Below, piece by piece: positions 19,866 to 28,454 of a stretch of 64,000 nucleotides of DNA. Numbering within the stretch: position 1 is the stretch's first letter; each line of letters starts with the position of its first letter. The stretch is from Pseudomonadales bacterium (GTDB lineage: Bacteria > Pseudomonadota > Gammaproteobacteria > Pseudomonadales > Pseudohongiellaceae). Location of the stretch: NCBI GenBank assembly GCA_024234365.1, contig JACKOK010000004.1, forward strand, positions 124,001 to 188,000, given 5' to 3'. The notes below the pieces were generated by a model. It was not told where the DNA came from. It searched no databases and saw only the letters and a list, made by a program, of their open reading frames with translations. The position numbers were made by a program, and so were the translations under genes.

Positions 19866-19943
19866 CAGACTTTATGGCTCTTATTTATCGATCGACCGCC
19901 CCTGCCAAAGGGGCTGCACACCTCAGGCGAGGCCAGCTGTCAC

Positions 19944-20501
19944 CTAGATGGACAGCAGGTCGGTTTCCTTTGCACCGTAGTGCGCATCCACAGAGGCAAT
20001 ATATTTGTCCGTAATCTTTTGAATACGTTCCTCTGCACGCCGCTGGTCGTCCTCGCTGATTTCCTTTTCCTTGAGCAGATCCTTGATGCTGCCATTGGCA
20101 TCACGACGGATATTGCGAATCGCCACGCGGGCATTCTCCGCTTCAGCCTTCGCCTGTCGCGTGTATTCACGACGGGTTTCCTCTGTCAGTGCCGGCATCG
20201 GCACCCGGATGGTTTCCCCGTTATTGGACGGATTCAGACCCAGATCAGACTTCATGATGGCCTTTTCGACCTCACCGATCAGCGGCTTTTCCCAAGGCAC
20301 CACCACCAGGCAGCGGGCATCCTCCACCGTGATATTGGCCAGCTGGTTGAGCGGTGTGTCGGCACCGTAGTAACTCACCATCACCGTGTCCAGCAGACTG
20401 GGGTGTGCACGTCCCGTGCGGATCTTGTTGAAAGCAGCCTCCAGCGACACGATGCTTTTGGCCATGCGTTGTTCAGCGTCCTTGATAAAATCTTCGATCA
20501 T
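19944..20501 (-). CDS. frr: Ribosome recycling factor
   Basis: 185 residues, exactly the E. coli length. With EF-G it splits post-termination ribosomes. The sequence shows the two-domain RRF pattern: a three-helix bundle with KIRTGRAHPSLLD near the N-terminus and VPMPALTEETRREY at the hinge. It follows pyrH by 33 bases in the rpsB-tsf-pyrH-frr group. Confidence 0.98.
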   Translation of the reverse strand: MIEDFIKDAEQRMAKSIVSLEAAFNKIRTGRAHPSLLDTVMVSYYGADTPLNQLANITVEDARCLVVVPWEKPLIGEVEKAIMKSDLGLNPSNNGETIRVPMPALTEETRREYTRQAKAEAENARVAIRNIRRDANGSIKDLLKEKEISEDDQRRAEERIQKITDKYIASVDAHYGAKETDLLSI

Positions 20502-20534
20502 AATGCTTACCCCATAAAAGTGGGTGAATTCGGT

Positions 20535-21269
20535 TCACTGTGCCGACGGATTTTCGATAATGGTGCCATCGGCATTGCCCATGACATTGTTCAGCAGAGC
20601 GCCCGGTTTGTTCATATTGAAGACCCGTACCGGAATATCGTGCTCCCGAATGAGCGCAATGGCGGTAAGATCCATGACCCCCAGCTTGCGATCCAGCACC
20701 TCATCGAAGGTCAAACGGTCATATTTCACGGCATCGGGCACCAGATTCGGATCCGCCGAATACACACCGTCGACCTTGGTCGCCTTGAGCACCAGCTCGG
20801 CATCGATCTCAATGCCACGCAAACAGGCGGCCGAATCCGTTGTGAAAAAGGGATTGCCGGTACCGGCAGCGAAAATGACGACATCGCCCGCCCTCAAATG
20901 GCGGATTGCCGTACGTCGATCGTAGTGTTCCACCACCCCGCTCATCGGGATCGCGGACATGACACGCGTGGCAATGCTGGCCCGCTCGAGCGCATCGCGC
21001 ATCGCCAGGGCATTCATCACCGTGGCCAGCATGCCCATGTGATCGCCGGTTACCCGCTCCATGCCCGCCGCGCTGAGCGCCGTGCCACGAAACAGATTGC
21101 CGCCGCCAATCACCATGCCGATCTGCACGCCGAGGCCGACCAGCTGGCCGACCTCGACTGCCATGCGGTCAAGCACTTTGGGGTCTATGCCGAAATCGGC
21201 ATCCCCCATCAGTGCCTCACCACTCAACTTCAGGAGAATGCGCTTGTATTTTCTGTCTGGCTTTACCAT
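20535..21269 (-). CDS. pyrH: UMP kinase
   Basis: 244 residues, an amino-acid-kinase fold enzyme that phosphorylates UMP to UDP and is hexameric in bacteria. KRILLKLSGEALMGD is the phosphate-binding start, with GGGNLFRG and a central DHMGMLATVMNALAMRDAL. The ATG at 21269 is preferred over a GTG two codons upstream because GAGGTG sits 8 bases before the ATG. tsf ends 34 bases upstream. Confidence 0.97.
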   Translation of the reverse strand: MVKPDRKYKRILLKLSGEALMGDADFGIDPKVLDRMAVEVGQLVGLGVQIGMVIGGGNLFRGTALSAAGMERVTGDHMGMLATVMNALAMRDALERASIATRVMSAIPMSGVVEHYDRRTAIRHLRAGDVVIFAAGTGNPFFTTDSAACLRGIEIDAELVLKATKVDGVYSADPNLVPDAVKYDRLTFDEVLDRKLGVMDLTAIALIREHDIPVRVFNMNKPGALLNNVMGNADGTIIENPSAQ

Positions 21270-21302
21270 GAGCACACCACCTCGGAGTCAGGAATAAAAA
21301 AA

Positions 21303-22178
21303 TCAGAGCTTGGCTGCCGCTGCCACTTCTGCAGCGAAATCCACCTCTTCCTTCTCGATGCCTTCGCCCACTTCGTAGCGGATGAAGCTGAGCACATCAG
21401 CTCCTGCCTTCTTCAGCAGGGCACCGACTGTTACTTCGCCGTCTTTCACGAAGGGCTGGTCAAGCAGACTAACCTCCGCCACATATTTGCGCAAACGTCC
21501 CTGAATCATTTTCTCGATGATTTCTTCGGGCTTGCCGCTCTCTCTGGCCTGAGCGGAGTAGATTTCAGACTCTTTGGCCAGCAGTTCCTTGGGCACATCT
21601 TCTGCACGCACCACAATCGGGTTCACCGCTGCGACATGCATGGCGATATCCTTGGCCAGGGAGGCATCGCCACCCTTGATCGCAACCAGCACGGCAATAC
21701 GGTTATTGCTGTGAATATAGGTTTCCACAATGCCGTCGTTGACGTTTTCAAACCCGATCTGGGCCACACGACGCACGGAGATGTTTTCACCAATCTTCTG
21801 TACCAGCGCCTCACGGGCGTTCTCCAGATCGCCTGCCATCAGAGCTTCCACGTCAATTTCACGGGTATCGAATGCTTTCTCCAATACCTTGTTGGCAAAG
21901 TTGAGGAAGTTCTCGTCGCGTGCCACGAAATCGGTTTCGCTGTTCACTTCCAGAATCACGCCGAAGTTGCCGTCCTCAGAGATCTTGGTCAGCACCGTGC
22001 CATCGGCGGCAACACGCCCGGCTTTCTTGGCAGCTTTCAGGCCACTTGCCTTGCGCAGATCATCGATCGCCTTTTCCATGTCACCATCGGCCTCGACCAG
22101 GGCCTTTTTGCAATCCATCATGCCCAGGCCTGTGCGCTCACGCAGTTCCTTAACCATACCCGCTGTAATATTCGCCAT
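21303..22178 (-). CDS. tsf: Elongation factor Ts
   Basis: 291 residues (283 in E. coli). It is the nucleotide exchange factor for EF-Tu. The N-terminal UBA-like domain begins MANITAGMVKELRERTG, and the conserved TDFVARDENF, which contacts EF-Tu, follows near residue 80. Two start codons are in frame (22184 and 22178). The second gives the family N-terminus. A terminator-like hairpin and a second long hairpin lie between rpsB and tsf, so tsf expression may be lowered relative to rpsB. Confidence 0.97.
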   Translation of the reverse strand: MANITAGMVKELRERTGLGMMDCKKALVEADGDMEKAIDDLRKASGLKAAKKAGRVAADGTVLTKISEDGNFGVILEVNSETDFVARDENFLNFANKVLEKAFDTREIDVEALMAGDLENAREALVQKIGENISVRRVAQIGFENVNDGIVETYIHSNNRIAVLVAIKGGDASLAKDIAMHVAAVNPIVVRAEDVPKELLAKESEIYSAQARESGKPEEIIEKMIQGRLRKYVAEVSLLDQPFVKDGEVTVGALLKKAGADVLSFIRYEVGEGIEKEEVDFAAEVAAAAKL

Positions 22179-22226
22179 TTTCATGCCCCTATCGGTATCT
22201 TCAATTCAGTGATTCAAAACGTAAAT

Positions 22227-22248
22227 AAAAAAAAAGGGCAACGCCCTT
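22227..22248 (-). terminator. Intrinsic terminator/attenuator between rpsB and tsf
   Basis: On the minus strand the transcript reads AAGGGC-GTT-GCCCTT followed at once by a run of nine U. This is a 6-bp perfect stem (22234-22239 with 22243-22248) and a U tract, the form of a rho-independent terminator. It lies inside the rpsB-tsf operon, about 100 bases after the rpsB stop, so it probably acts as a partial terminator. In E. coli the same intergenic space is also known to attenuate. Confidence 0.75.
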
Positions 22249-22302
22249 CTTGATGTGCATCGAAGGCCTGCACAGGCCGGATTCTGCTTGCCTGCCTTGT
22301 CA

Positions 22303-22334
22303 TATCGGAGCCCGGGCATCCCCGGGCTCCGATA
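22303..22334 (-). repeat. Perfect 14-bp hairpin in the rpsB-tsf spacer
   Basis: The arms 22303-22316 (TATCGGAGCCCGGG) and 22321-22334 are perfect reverse complements around a 4-base loop. No U tract follows, so it is not a classical terminator by itself. It lies 15 bases after the rpsB stop and 55 bases before the terminator-like hairpin. It could protect the rpsB mRNA 3 prime end. Confidence 0.7.
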
Positions 22335-22348
22335 CAAGATTTGCGTCC

Positions 22349-23122
22349 TTACTCCGCAGCGGCGGCGCTGGCAGCTTCTTCCGCAGCCGGTGCAGCCTCA
22401 TCCACTTCGATAAACTCGCTGTCGCCACCCACGGCATTCAGGTCACCGCGACCGGCCAGGCAAGCATCCGCAACCGCAGTTGCATACAGTTCGATTGCAC
22501 GAATGGCGTCATCGTTCCCGGGAATCGCGAAATCGATGCCATCGGGGTTGCTGTTGGTATCCACGACACCGATAACCGGAATGCTGAGGTTATTGGCTTC
22601 GGTGACCGCAATGCGCTCGTGGTCCACGTCAATCACGAACAGGGCATCCGGCAGACCGCCCATTTCCTTGATCCCGCCGATGCTGCGCTCCAGCTTCTCT
22701 TTCATGCGGCGACGAACCAGCGCTTCCTTCTTGGTCAGACGGTCGAAAGTGCCATCGGTTTCCTGGGCTTCCAGGTCACGCAGCTTCTTGATGGAACCAC
22801 GAATGGTCTTGTAGTTGGTCAGCATGCCACCCAACCAGCGATGATCAACATAGGGCATACCGGCACGTTCTGCCTGCTCGCGGATGATTTTGCCCGCGGC
22901 ACGCTTGGTTCCCACGAAGAGCACTTTCTTCTTGCGGGCTGCCAGGCTGTGCACCTGTTCCAGAGCGGCGTTGAGGGCCGGAACGGTGTGCTCCAGGTTG
23001 ATGATGTGAATCTTGTTGCGGGCACCGAAGATGAACTGCTTCATCTTGGGGTTCCAGTAGCGGCACTGATGGCCGAAGTGCACGCCCGCCTTGAGCATGT
23101 CTTTCATTGACACAGTAGTCAT
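22349..23122 (-). CDS. rpsB: 30S ribosomal protein S2
   Basis: 257 residues. The start MTTVSMKDMLKAGVHFGHQ is the family N-terminus. WNPKMKQFIFGARNKIHIINLE and the HRWLGGMLTN block follow. The C-terminal 20 residues are a low-complexity Ala/Glu tail (EEAASAAAAE), as in some relatives. AAAAGGAAA precedes the ATG. The long upstream leader is structured (see 23123-23300) and probably mediates S2 feedback, as in other gammaproteobacteria. Confidence 0.98.
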   Translation of the reverse strand: MTTVSMKDMLKAGVHFGHQCRYWNPKMKQFIFGARNKIHIINLEHTVPALNAALEQVHSLAARKKKVLFVGTKRAAGKIIREQAERAGMPYVDHRWLGGMLTNYKTIRGSIKKLRDLEAQETDGTFDRLTKKEALVRRRMKEKLERSIGGIKEMGGLPDALFVIDVDHERIAVTEANNLSIPVIGVVDTNSNPDGIDFAIPGNDDAIRAIELYATAVADACLAGRGDLNAVGGDSEFIEVDEAAPAAEEAASAAAAE

Positions 23123-23300
23123 AAGGTTTCCTTTTCTGGGTTAAGCCTCCACACACCCCATGGTTCAACCCTTGGGCCTTTCGGCCGTGGGCACCCAAAA
23201 CACATGTGACGGTGTATGTGCGACGTTGATAATGATGGTTTTGCCTCTTTTTGGTGCAGCCCCGGTATCAGATCCGGGGGTGTCCCGCAAAGCGCGCAGC
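23123..23300 (-). promoter_or_regulatory. Structured rpsB leader (t44-like region)
   Basis: In E. coli the map-rpsB spacer carries the t44 RNA, which is part of the rpsB leader bound by S2. Here the same spacer holds, on the minus strand, a hairpin CCCCGG-8 nt-CCGGGG (23260-23279) and a hairpin GGCC-GAAA-GGCC with a GNRA loop (23175-23186), followed by a Shine-Dalgarno AAGGA before rpsB. The position and hairpins are seen. The S2 role is inferred from known gammaproteobacterial leaders. Confidence 0.5.
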
Positions 23301-23329
23301 TTTATACCACAAAGCACCGAAGACATAAA
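23301..23329 (-). promoter_or_regulatory. Candidate rpsB promoter with GC-rich discriminator
   Basis: On the minus strand a -10 element TATAAA (23306-23301) is followed by GCTGCGCGCT, a GC-rich discriminator as in stringently controlled ribosomal promoters. The -35 is TTTATG (23329-23324) with 17-base spacing, a poor match. It would give a leader of roughly 170 bases. On the other strand, TACAAT at 23408-23413 is a possible -10 for map, with no good -35. Confidence 0.45.
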
Positions 23330-23471
23330 GCGCTGCATGGCTTTACACAGACCCGCCCGCCTGCCTGTGAGCGGCCTGCACGCCTGTCATTCCCTGCCCT
23401 GCTGCTTTACAATACCGCCTCTTTTATTTATTCCATCTACAGCAAGCGCAAGCAGGGAAACAGACACTTCC

Positions 23472-24245
23472 ATGGCCATCACCCTCAAAACACCCGAAGA
23501 AATTGTCAAAATGCGTGTCGCGGGACGCCTGGCCGCCGAAGTCCTGGAGATGATCGGCCCTTATGTCAAAGCCGGCGTCAGCACGGGCGAACTGGACCGC
23601 ATCTGCCACGATTATATTGTCAATGTTCAGCAGGCCATCCCTGCCCCGCTCAATTACAACGGTTTTCCCAAATCCATCTGTACCTCCGTGAACCACGTGG
23701 TCTGCCACGGCATCCCCAATGACAGCAAGATCCTGAAAAAGGGCGACATCATCAATATTGATATCACGGTCATCAAGGATGGTTTCCACGGCGATACCAG
23801 CAAGATGTTCATTATTGACGAGGCGCCCGCTCACGTCCTGCGTCTGGTGGAGGTGACCCAACAGTGCCTGTACAAGGCCATTGCGATTGTCCGCCCCGGC
23901 GTACGACTCGGAGACATCGGGCACATCATCCAGACGCACGCCGAGTCCAATCACTACTCCGTGGTGCGCGAGTACTGTGGGCATGGTATCGGCCGCATCT
24001 TCCACGAAGAGCCCCAGGTGCTGCACTTCGGCAAACCCGGCACGGGTATTGCTTTGCAGGAGGGCATGACCTTCACCATCGAACCCATGCTCAACGCAGG
24101 AAGCCACCACACCAAACTGTCCCGTGCAGACGGCTGGACCGTGACGACGCGTGACCGACGCCTCTCCGCCCAGTGGGAGCACACCCTGGCAGTTACCGCC
24201 GATGGCTGCGAAGTACTGACCAAGCGCACAGAAGAGCAGTTCTGA
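23472..24245 (+). CDS. map: Methionine aminopeptidase type I
   Basis: 257 residues (264 in E. coli). It removes the initiator methionine from new proteins. All five metal ligands of the pita-bread fold are visible: the two aspartates in INIDITVIKDGFHGDTS, the histidine in GHGIGRIFHEEP, and the glutamates in FTIEPMLN and AQWEHTLAVT. The frame is open for another 104 codons upstream, but that part has no family similarity and covers the rpsB control region, so I take the ATG at 23472. Confidence 0.97.
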   Translation: MAITLKTPEEIVKMRVAGRLAAEVLEMIGPYVKAGVSTGELDRICHDYIVNVQQAIPAPLNYNGFPKSICTSVNHVVCHGIPNDSKILKKGDIINIDITVIKDGFHGDTSKMFIIDEAPAHVLRLVEVTQQCLYKAIAIVRPGVRLGDIGHIIQTHAESNHYSVVREYCGHGIGRIFHEEPQVLHFGKPGTGIALQEGMTFTIEPMLNAGSHHTKLSRADGWTVTTRDRRLSAQWEHTLAVTADGCEVLTKRTEEQF

Positions 24246-24288
24246 TCTCCAGCATGGCGCCCGCGCCTCTCAAGCCGGCTTCGACACT

Positions 24289-26973
24289 ATGATTGAATAT
24301 CTGAATGGCCTGAACGCACATTTCGATAATGCCCTGTTTGACGAGGAGGCCTTTTGCGCCCGTCTGCAACAGAGCCAACACCCAGTCACCGTCTTTCGTG
24401 AAACGCTCAACAATGCCCGTCAACTGCTCGACAGGCGCTATCACGAAAAAGACGATATTGCAGCCCTGGTCTGTGGCAGGGCCTGGCTCATGGACCAGCT
24501 GCTGCGCTGTGCCTGGCAACAGTATCAATGGCAATCGCCCGAGGACATCGCGCTCATTGCCGTTGGCGGCTATGGCCGGGGCGAGTTGCAGCCGCATTCG
24601 GACATCGACCTGCTGATTCTTACCCGTCATGACAATCACGAAATCTACAAGCAGAACCTCACCGGTTTCTTCACGCTGTTATGGGACCTGAATCTGGAAA
24701 TCGGGCAGTCCGTACGCTCTGTTGCGCAGTGCCGTCAGGAAGCCCTGAAAGACATCACCGTGGCCACCAGCCTGATGGAATCGCGCACCATTGTCGGCCC
24801 GGATGCCTTGCGCGATGACATGATTGCACTGACTCAAAGCAGCGATGTGTGGCCCGCCAAGTCCTTCTTTGAGGCCAAGCGCGACGAGCAGGTGGCGAGA
24901 CACAACAAATACTACGACATCGACTATGCGCTGGAACCGAACGTCAAGACCTCCCCCGGTGGGCTGCGCGACATTCAGACCATCGCGTGGATCGCCAAGC
25001 GTTACTACAAAACCAATACCCTGGCAGGGCTGGTCAAACTCGGTTTCCTCACCACCAGTGAATACGAACAGCTCGTCGCCGGAGAACATCTGTTATGGCG
25101 CCTGCGTTACGGCCTGCATCTGCTCGCGGGGCGCAAGGAGGACCGCCTGCTGTTCGACAGGCAGAAGGATCTTGCCACCCTGTTCAATTATGAAGACGAC
25201 GACAAGAGCCTCGCCGTCGAAAAGCTCATGCAGGAATACTATCGCAATGTGGCAACACTGCGGGTGTTGAACGATGTGCTGTTGCAACATTTTGACGAGG
25301 CCATTCTGCGCGCGGATGAAAAGGAGGAAATTGTTCTCATCAACAAGCGTTTCCGCATCCGCAACGATTACATCGAAATCTGCCACTCCAATGTTTTCAA
25401 GCGCTTTCCCTTTGCGCTGCTGGAAGTTTTTGTCTTGTTGGCGCAGAACCCGCAGATCAAAGGCATTCGCGCCAGCACCATTCGCTCCATCCGCGAACAT
25501 ACCTGGCTGATCGATGAAAAATTCCGTGCCGATCTGCGCAACATCACCCTGTTCATGGAACTGCTGCGCTCCCCTCATGAACTGACCACACAGCTGCGCC
25601 GCATGTCACGCTATGGGGTACTCGGGCGCTACCTGCCCGAATTCGGTGCCATTACCGGCAAGATGCAGCACGACCTGTTTCACATCTACACGGTGGACGC
25701 CCATACACTGCAGGTGGTGGAAAACATGCGTCGCTTCCGCTTTCCGGGAGCGGAAGAGAACTTCCCGATTGCCGCCCATATTGTGCGCCGCCTGCCGAAA
25801 GTGGAGCTGCTGTATATTGCCGGCCTGTATCATGACATCGCCAAGGGGCGTGGCGGTGACCACTCCTCTCTCGGCATGGTCGATGGCGCCGAGTTCTGCC
25901 GTGTGCATCGCCTGAGCGCCTGGGATACCAAACTGGTGTCCTGGCTGATCAGCAAACACCTGTTGATGTCCATGACGGCGCAACGCATGGATATTGCCGA
26001 CCCGGAAGTCATTCACAATTTTGCCCTCCAGGTCGGCGACAAACTGCACCTCGATTATCTGTATGCCCTGACGGTCGCCGATATCAATGCAACCAATCCC
26101 ACCCTGTGGAATACCTGGCGTGCTGCCCTGCTGCGACAACTGTATCTGAGCACCAAACGCGCCCTGCGCCGCGGACTGGAAAACCCCATCGATCGTGCAG
26201 ACCGTATCAAGGACAAACAGGAAAGCGCGCAGCAAAAACTGAGCGAGCGCGGCATCAGCACCGAGCAGATTGCACAGATCTGGGCGAACATCGACGATGA
26301 ATATTTCGTGCGCGAATCCACGCCCAATATCATCTGGCACACAGAGGCCATTGCCCGCAGCGAACATCAGGAAACACTGATTCTGATCGAAGACCCCACG
26401 GACGGCATCACCGAGGGGGGCACGCAGATCTTCATCTATACGCTGAACCGGAACCATCTGTTTGCCAGCAGTGCTGCCGCCATCGAAAAACTGGGGCTCA
26501 ATATTCAGGACGCACGCATCTTTACCTCCAGCAAAAATACCTGCATGAATACCTATACGGTACTGGAGCATGACGGCACACCGGTGTCGGCCAACAGGGC
26601 ACGACGCGAGCAGATCATCAGCCTGCTGCAGGAATATCTGCACGAGCCGACCAAGCACCTGAAGGTGTCCGACAAGCGTATTGCCCGCAAGCTCAAACAC
26701 TTCAGTCGTCATGTGGAAACCGAACTGCTCAATTACGAGGACAAGCCCTACTCCACGGTGGAAATCAACTGCCCCGACCAACCCGGCATTCTGGCATCCA
26801 TCGGCAAGATTTTCGCCGAGCACAATATCCAGTTGCTCAATGCCCGCATCGCCACCCTGGGCGAGCGCGTGGAGGACATGTTCTTCATCGTGGATGCCCA
26901 GAACCGGAAAATTACCGATCCGCAAGAGATCGAGCGCCTGCAGAACGACATTCGTCAGGAACTGGGCAACTGA
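24289..26973 (+). CDS. glnD: PII uridylyltransferase / uridylyl-removing enzyme
   Basis: 894 residues (890 in E. coli). It senses glutamine and modifies PII proteins, which control glutamine synthetase and NtrB. In order: a nucleotidyltransferase domain with GGYGRGELQPHSDIDLL (about residue 90), a helical linker domain, an HD hydrolase domain with AGLYHDIAKGRGGDHS (about residue 513), and two C-terminal ACT domains (from about residue 700) that bind glutamine. Both activities appear intact. It follows map by 43 bases, as in E. coli and Pseudomonas. Confidence 0.98.
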   Translation: MIEYLNGLNAHFDNALFDEEAFCARLQQSQHPVTVFRETLNNARQLLDRRYHEKDDIAALVCGRAWLMDQLLRCAWQQYQWQSPEDIALIAVGGYGRGELQPHSDIDLLILTRHDNHEIYKQNLTGFFTLLWDLNLEIGQSVRSVAQCRQEALKDITVATSLMESRTIVGPDALRDDMIALTQSSDVWPAKSFFEAKRDEQVARHNKYYDIDYALEPNVKTSPGGLRDIQTIAWIAKRYYKTNTLAGLVKLGFLTTSEYEQLVAGEHLLWRLRYGLHLLAGRKEDRLLFDRQKDLATLFNYEDDDKSLAVEKLMQEYYRNVATLRVLNDVLLQHFDEAILRADEKEEIVLINKRFRIRNDYIEICHSNVFKRFPFALLEVFVLLAQNPQIKGIRASTIRSIREHTWLIDEKFRADLRNITLFMELLRSPHELTTQLRRMSRYGVLGRYLPEFGAITGKMQHDLFHIYTVDAHTLQVVENMRRFRFPGAEENFPIAAHIVRRLPKVELLYIAGLYHDIAKGRGGDHSSLGMVDGAEFCRVHRLSAWDTKLVSWLISKHLLMSMTAQRMDIADPEVIHNFALQVGDKLHLDYLYALTVADINATNPTLWNTWRAALLRQLYLSTKRALRRGLENPIDRADRIKDKQESAQQKLSERGISTEQIAQIWANIDDEYFVRESTPNIIWHTEAIARSEHQETLILIEDPTDGITEGGTQIFIYTLNRNHLFASSAAAIEKLGLNIQDARIFTSSKNTCMNTYTVLEHDGTPVSANRARREQIISLLQEYLHEPTKHLKVSDKRIARKLKHFSRHVETELLNYEDKPYSTVEINCPDQPGILASIGKIFAEHNIQLLNARIATLGERVEDMFFIVDAQNRKITDPQEIERLQNDIRQELGN

Positions 26974-26989
26974 GAAAACAGGAGACTTC

Positions 26990-27349
26990 ATGCCAAGCAA
27001 TACCCTGTGCCTGTATGGCATCAGCAACTGCGACACCATGAAAAAAACCCGTCGCTGGCTCGATGAGCATGCCGTTCATTACCAGTTTCACGACTACAAG
27101 AAAGCCGGCCTGTCGCCGGAACTGGCGCAGACAATGGTCGCGGCATTGCCGCTGGAAACGCTGCTCAACAAGCGCGGCAGCACATGGCGTAAACTCAGCC
27201 CGCAGGAACAGGCCAGTGTTGAACATGGCGGCACTGCCGCTTTGATCAGCACCTACCCCTCCGTGGTGCGCCGCCCGCTTCTGCAGCACCCGGTCCTGGG
27301 CTGGATGGCCGGTTATGATGAATCCCGCTGGCAGGCGCTACTGGCCTGA
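26990..27349 (+). CDS. ArsC/Spx-family protein (YffB type)
   Basis: 119 residues with a thioredoxin-like ArsC fold. The N-terminal LCLYGISNCDTMKKTRRWL carries the single cysteine typical of the YffB/Spx group; the CX5R arrangement of true arsenate reductases is not apparent. AGGAG lies 5 bases before the ATG. It sits between glnD and dapD, where Pseudomonas and Vibrio also carry a yffB-type gene near dapD/dapE. The biochemical role is unknown. Glutathione-dependent reduction has been suggested for the family. An arsenic role is not supported by context. Confidence 0.9.
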   Translation: MPSNTLCLYGISNCDTMKKTRRWLDEHAVHYQFHDYKKAGLSPELAQTMVAALPLETLLNKRGSTWRKLSPQEQASVEHGGTAALISTYPSVVRRPLLQHPVLGWMAGYDESRWQALLA

Positions 27350-27388
27350 CAACACAGATAAAGACACTGAAAACGCAAGGAATCCGAT

Positions 27389-28429
27389 ATGACAACTTTT
27401 TCATTTCACAGCATTGGCATTGGCATCGCCACGCGCAACGGACGCGACGAGATCATCGAGGTGTTCTACCCGATCGTGCTGCGCGCCCCCGATGCCGCAC
27501 TGGCCCAGGCCCTGGCAGGGACGGTGCAGTACAGCGGCGGCAACACCCACTGCGTGTTGGGGCAGACTCAGCTCGTTCAGTTGCTCGAACAATCCATCAT
27601 TGCCGAGGACGCACAACTGCATGCCACCCTGCGCCAGCTGGACAGCAGTCAACACGACATCGTTGTGATGCTGATTGCCGAGGACGCCGCGCCCGCGTCC
27701 GTGCCCGAGGTTTACCTGAAGCTGCATCTGCTTTCTCACCGTCTGTGCAAGCCCCACTCACTGAACCTCAACGGCGCATTTGGCATCCTGCACAATCTCG
27801 CCTGGACCAGTCAGGGGGCTATCGATCTCGACGACCTGCCCGAGCGCCAACTCCAGGCCCGCCTCAAGGGAGAGGTGCTGGAAGTGATGTCCGTGGACAA
27901 GTTTCCGAAGATGAGCAATTACGTTGTGCCCAAGGGCGTGCGTATTGCCCATACCGCGCGTGTACGTCTGGGCGCCTATATCGGTGAAGGCACCACCATC
28001 ATGCACGAAGGCTTCGTCAACTTTAATGCCGGTACCGAAGGCCCGGCGATGATCGAAGGCCGCATCTCCGCCGGCGTCATGATCGGGGCTGGCAGCGACC
28101 TGGGGGGCGGTTGCAGCACCATGGGCACTCTGTCAGGCGGCGGCACCGAAATCATCTCCCTTGGCAAAGACTGCCTGATCGGTGCCAATGCCGGGCTCGG
28201 CATTCCCCTGGGGGATCGCTGCATTGTGGAGGCCGGCCTCTATATCACGGCAGGCACCAAAGTATTGTTGCTGGACAGCGACAAGCAGGTTGTCAGCACG
28301 CTCAAGGCACGGGAGCTCGCCGGCAAATCGGATTTGCTCTTCCGCCGCAATTCCCTGACCGGGGCTGTGGAATGCCAGGCCAACAAGACCGCTGTCGCCC
28401 TGAATGCAGAGCTGCACACCCACAACTGA
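27389..28429 (+). CDS. dapD: Tetrahydrodipicolinate N-succinyltransferase
   Basis: 346 residues, the long Pseudomonas-type form rather than the 274-residue enterobacterial one. It succinylates tetrahydrodipicolinate in the lysine/diaminopimelate pathway. The N-terminal half (to about residue 170) is the type-specific domain. The C-terminal half is a left-handed beta helix with hexapeptide repeats (RISAGVMIGAGSDLGGGCS). dapE, which acts two steps later, follows by 25 bases. Confidence 0.96.
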   Translation: MTTFSFHSIGIGIATRNGRDEIIEVFYPIVLRAPDAALAQALAGTVQYSGGNTHCVLGQTQLVQLLEQSIIAEDAQLHATLRQLDSSQHDIVVMLIAEDAAPASVPEVYLKLHLLSHRLCKPHSLNLNGAFGILHNLAWTSQGAIDLDDLPERQLQARLKGEVLEVMSVDKFPKMSNYVVPKGVRIAHTARVRLGAYIGEGTTIMHEGFVNFNAGTEGPAMIEGRISAGVMIGAGSDLGGGCSTMGTLSGGGTEIISLGKDCLIGANAGLGIPLGDRCIVEAGLYITAGTKVLLLDSDKQVVSTLKARELAGKSDLLFRRNSLTGAVECQANKTAVALNAELHTHN

Positions 28430-28454
28430 TCACAGCTTACGCGCGGAGAGCATT

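Noticed and set aside
19569..22253. An 894-codon open frame on the plus strand opposite uppS, frr, pyrH and tsf
   Set aside because: It lies antisense over four conserved genes. The translation is rich in His, Arg and Gln and has no domain; it arises from the codon bias of the opposite strand.
23160..23471. In-frame extension of map by 104 codons
   Set aside because: The region carries the rpsB promoter and leader and the extra residues do not match any methionine aminopeptidase.
25606..27039. A 477-codon open frame antisense to glnD
   Set aside because: It covers the glnD HD and ACT domains on the other strand and shows no protein motif.
26990..27349. Arsenate reductase for arsenic resistance
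   Set aside because: The protein is of YffB/Spx type with one N-terminal cysteine, and no ars genes are near.
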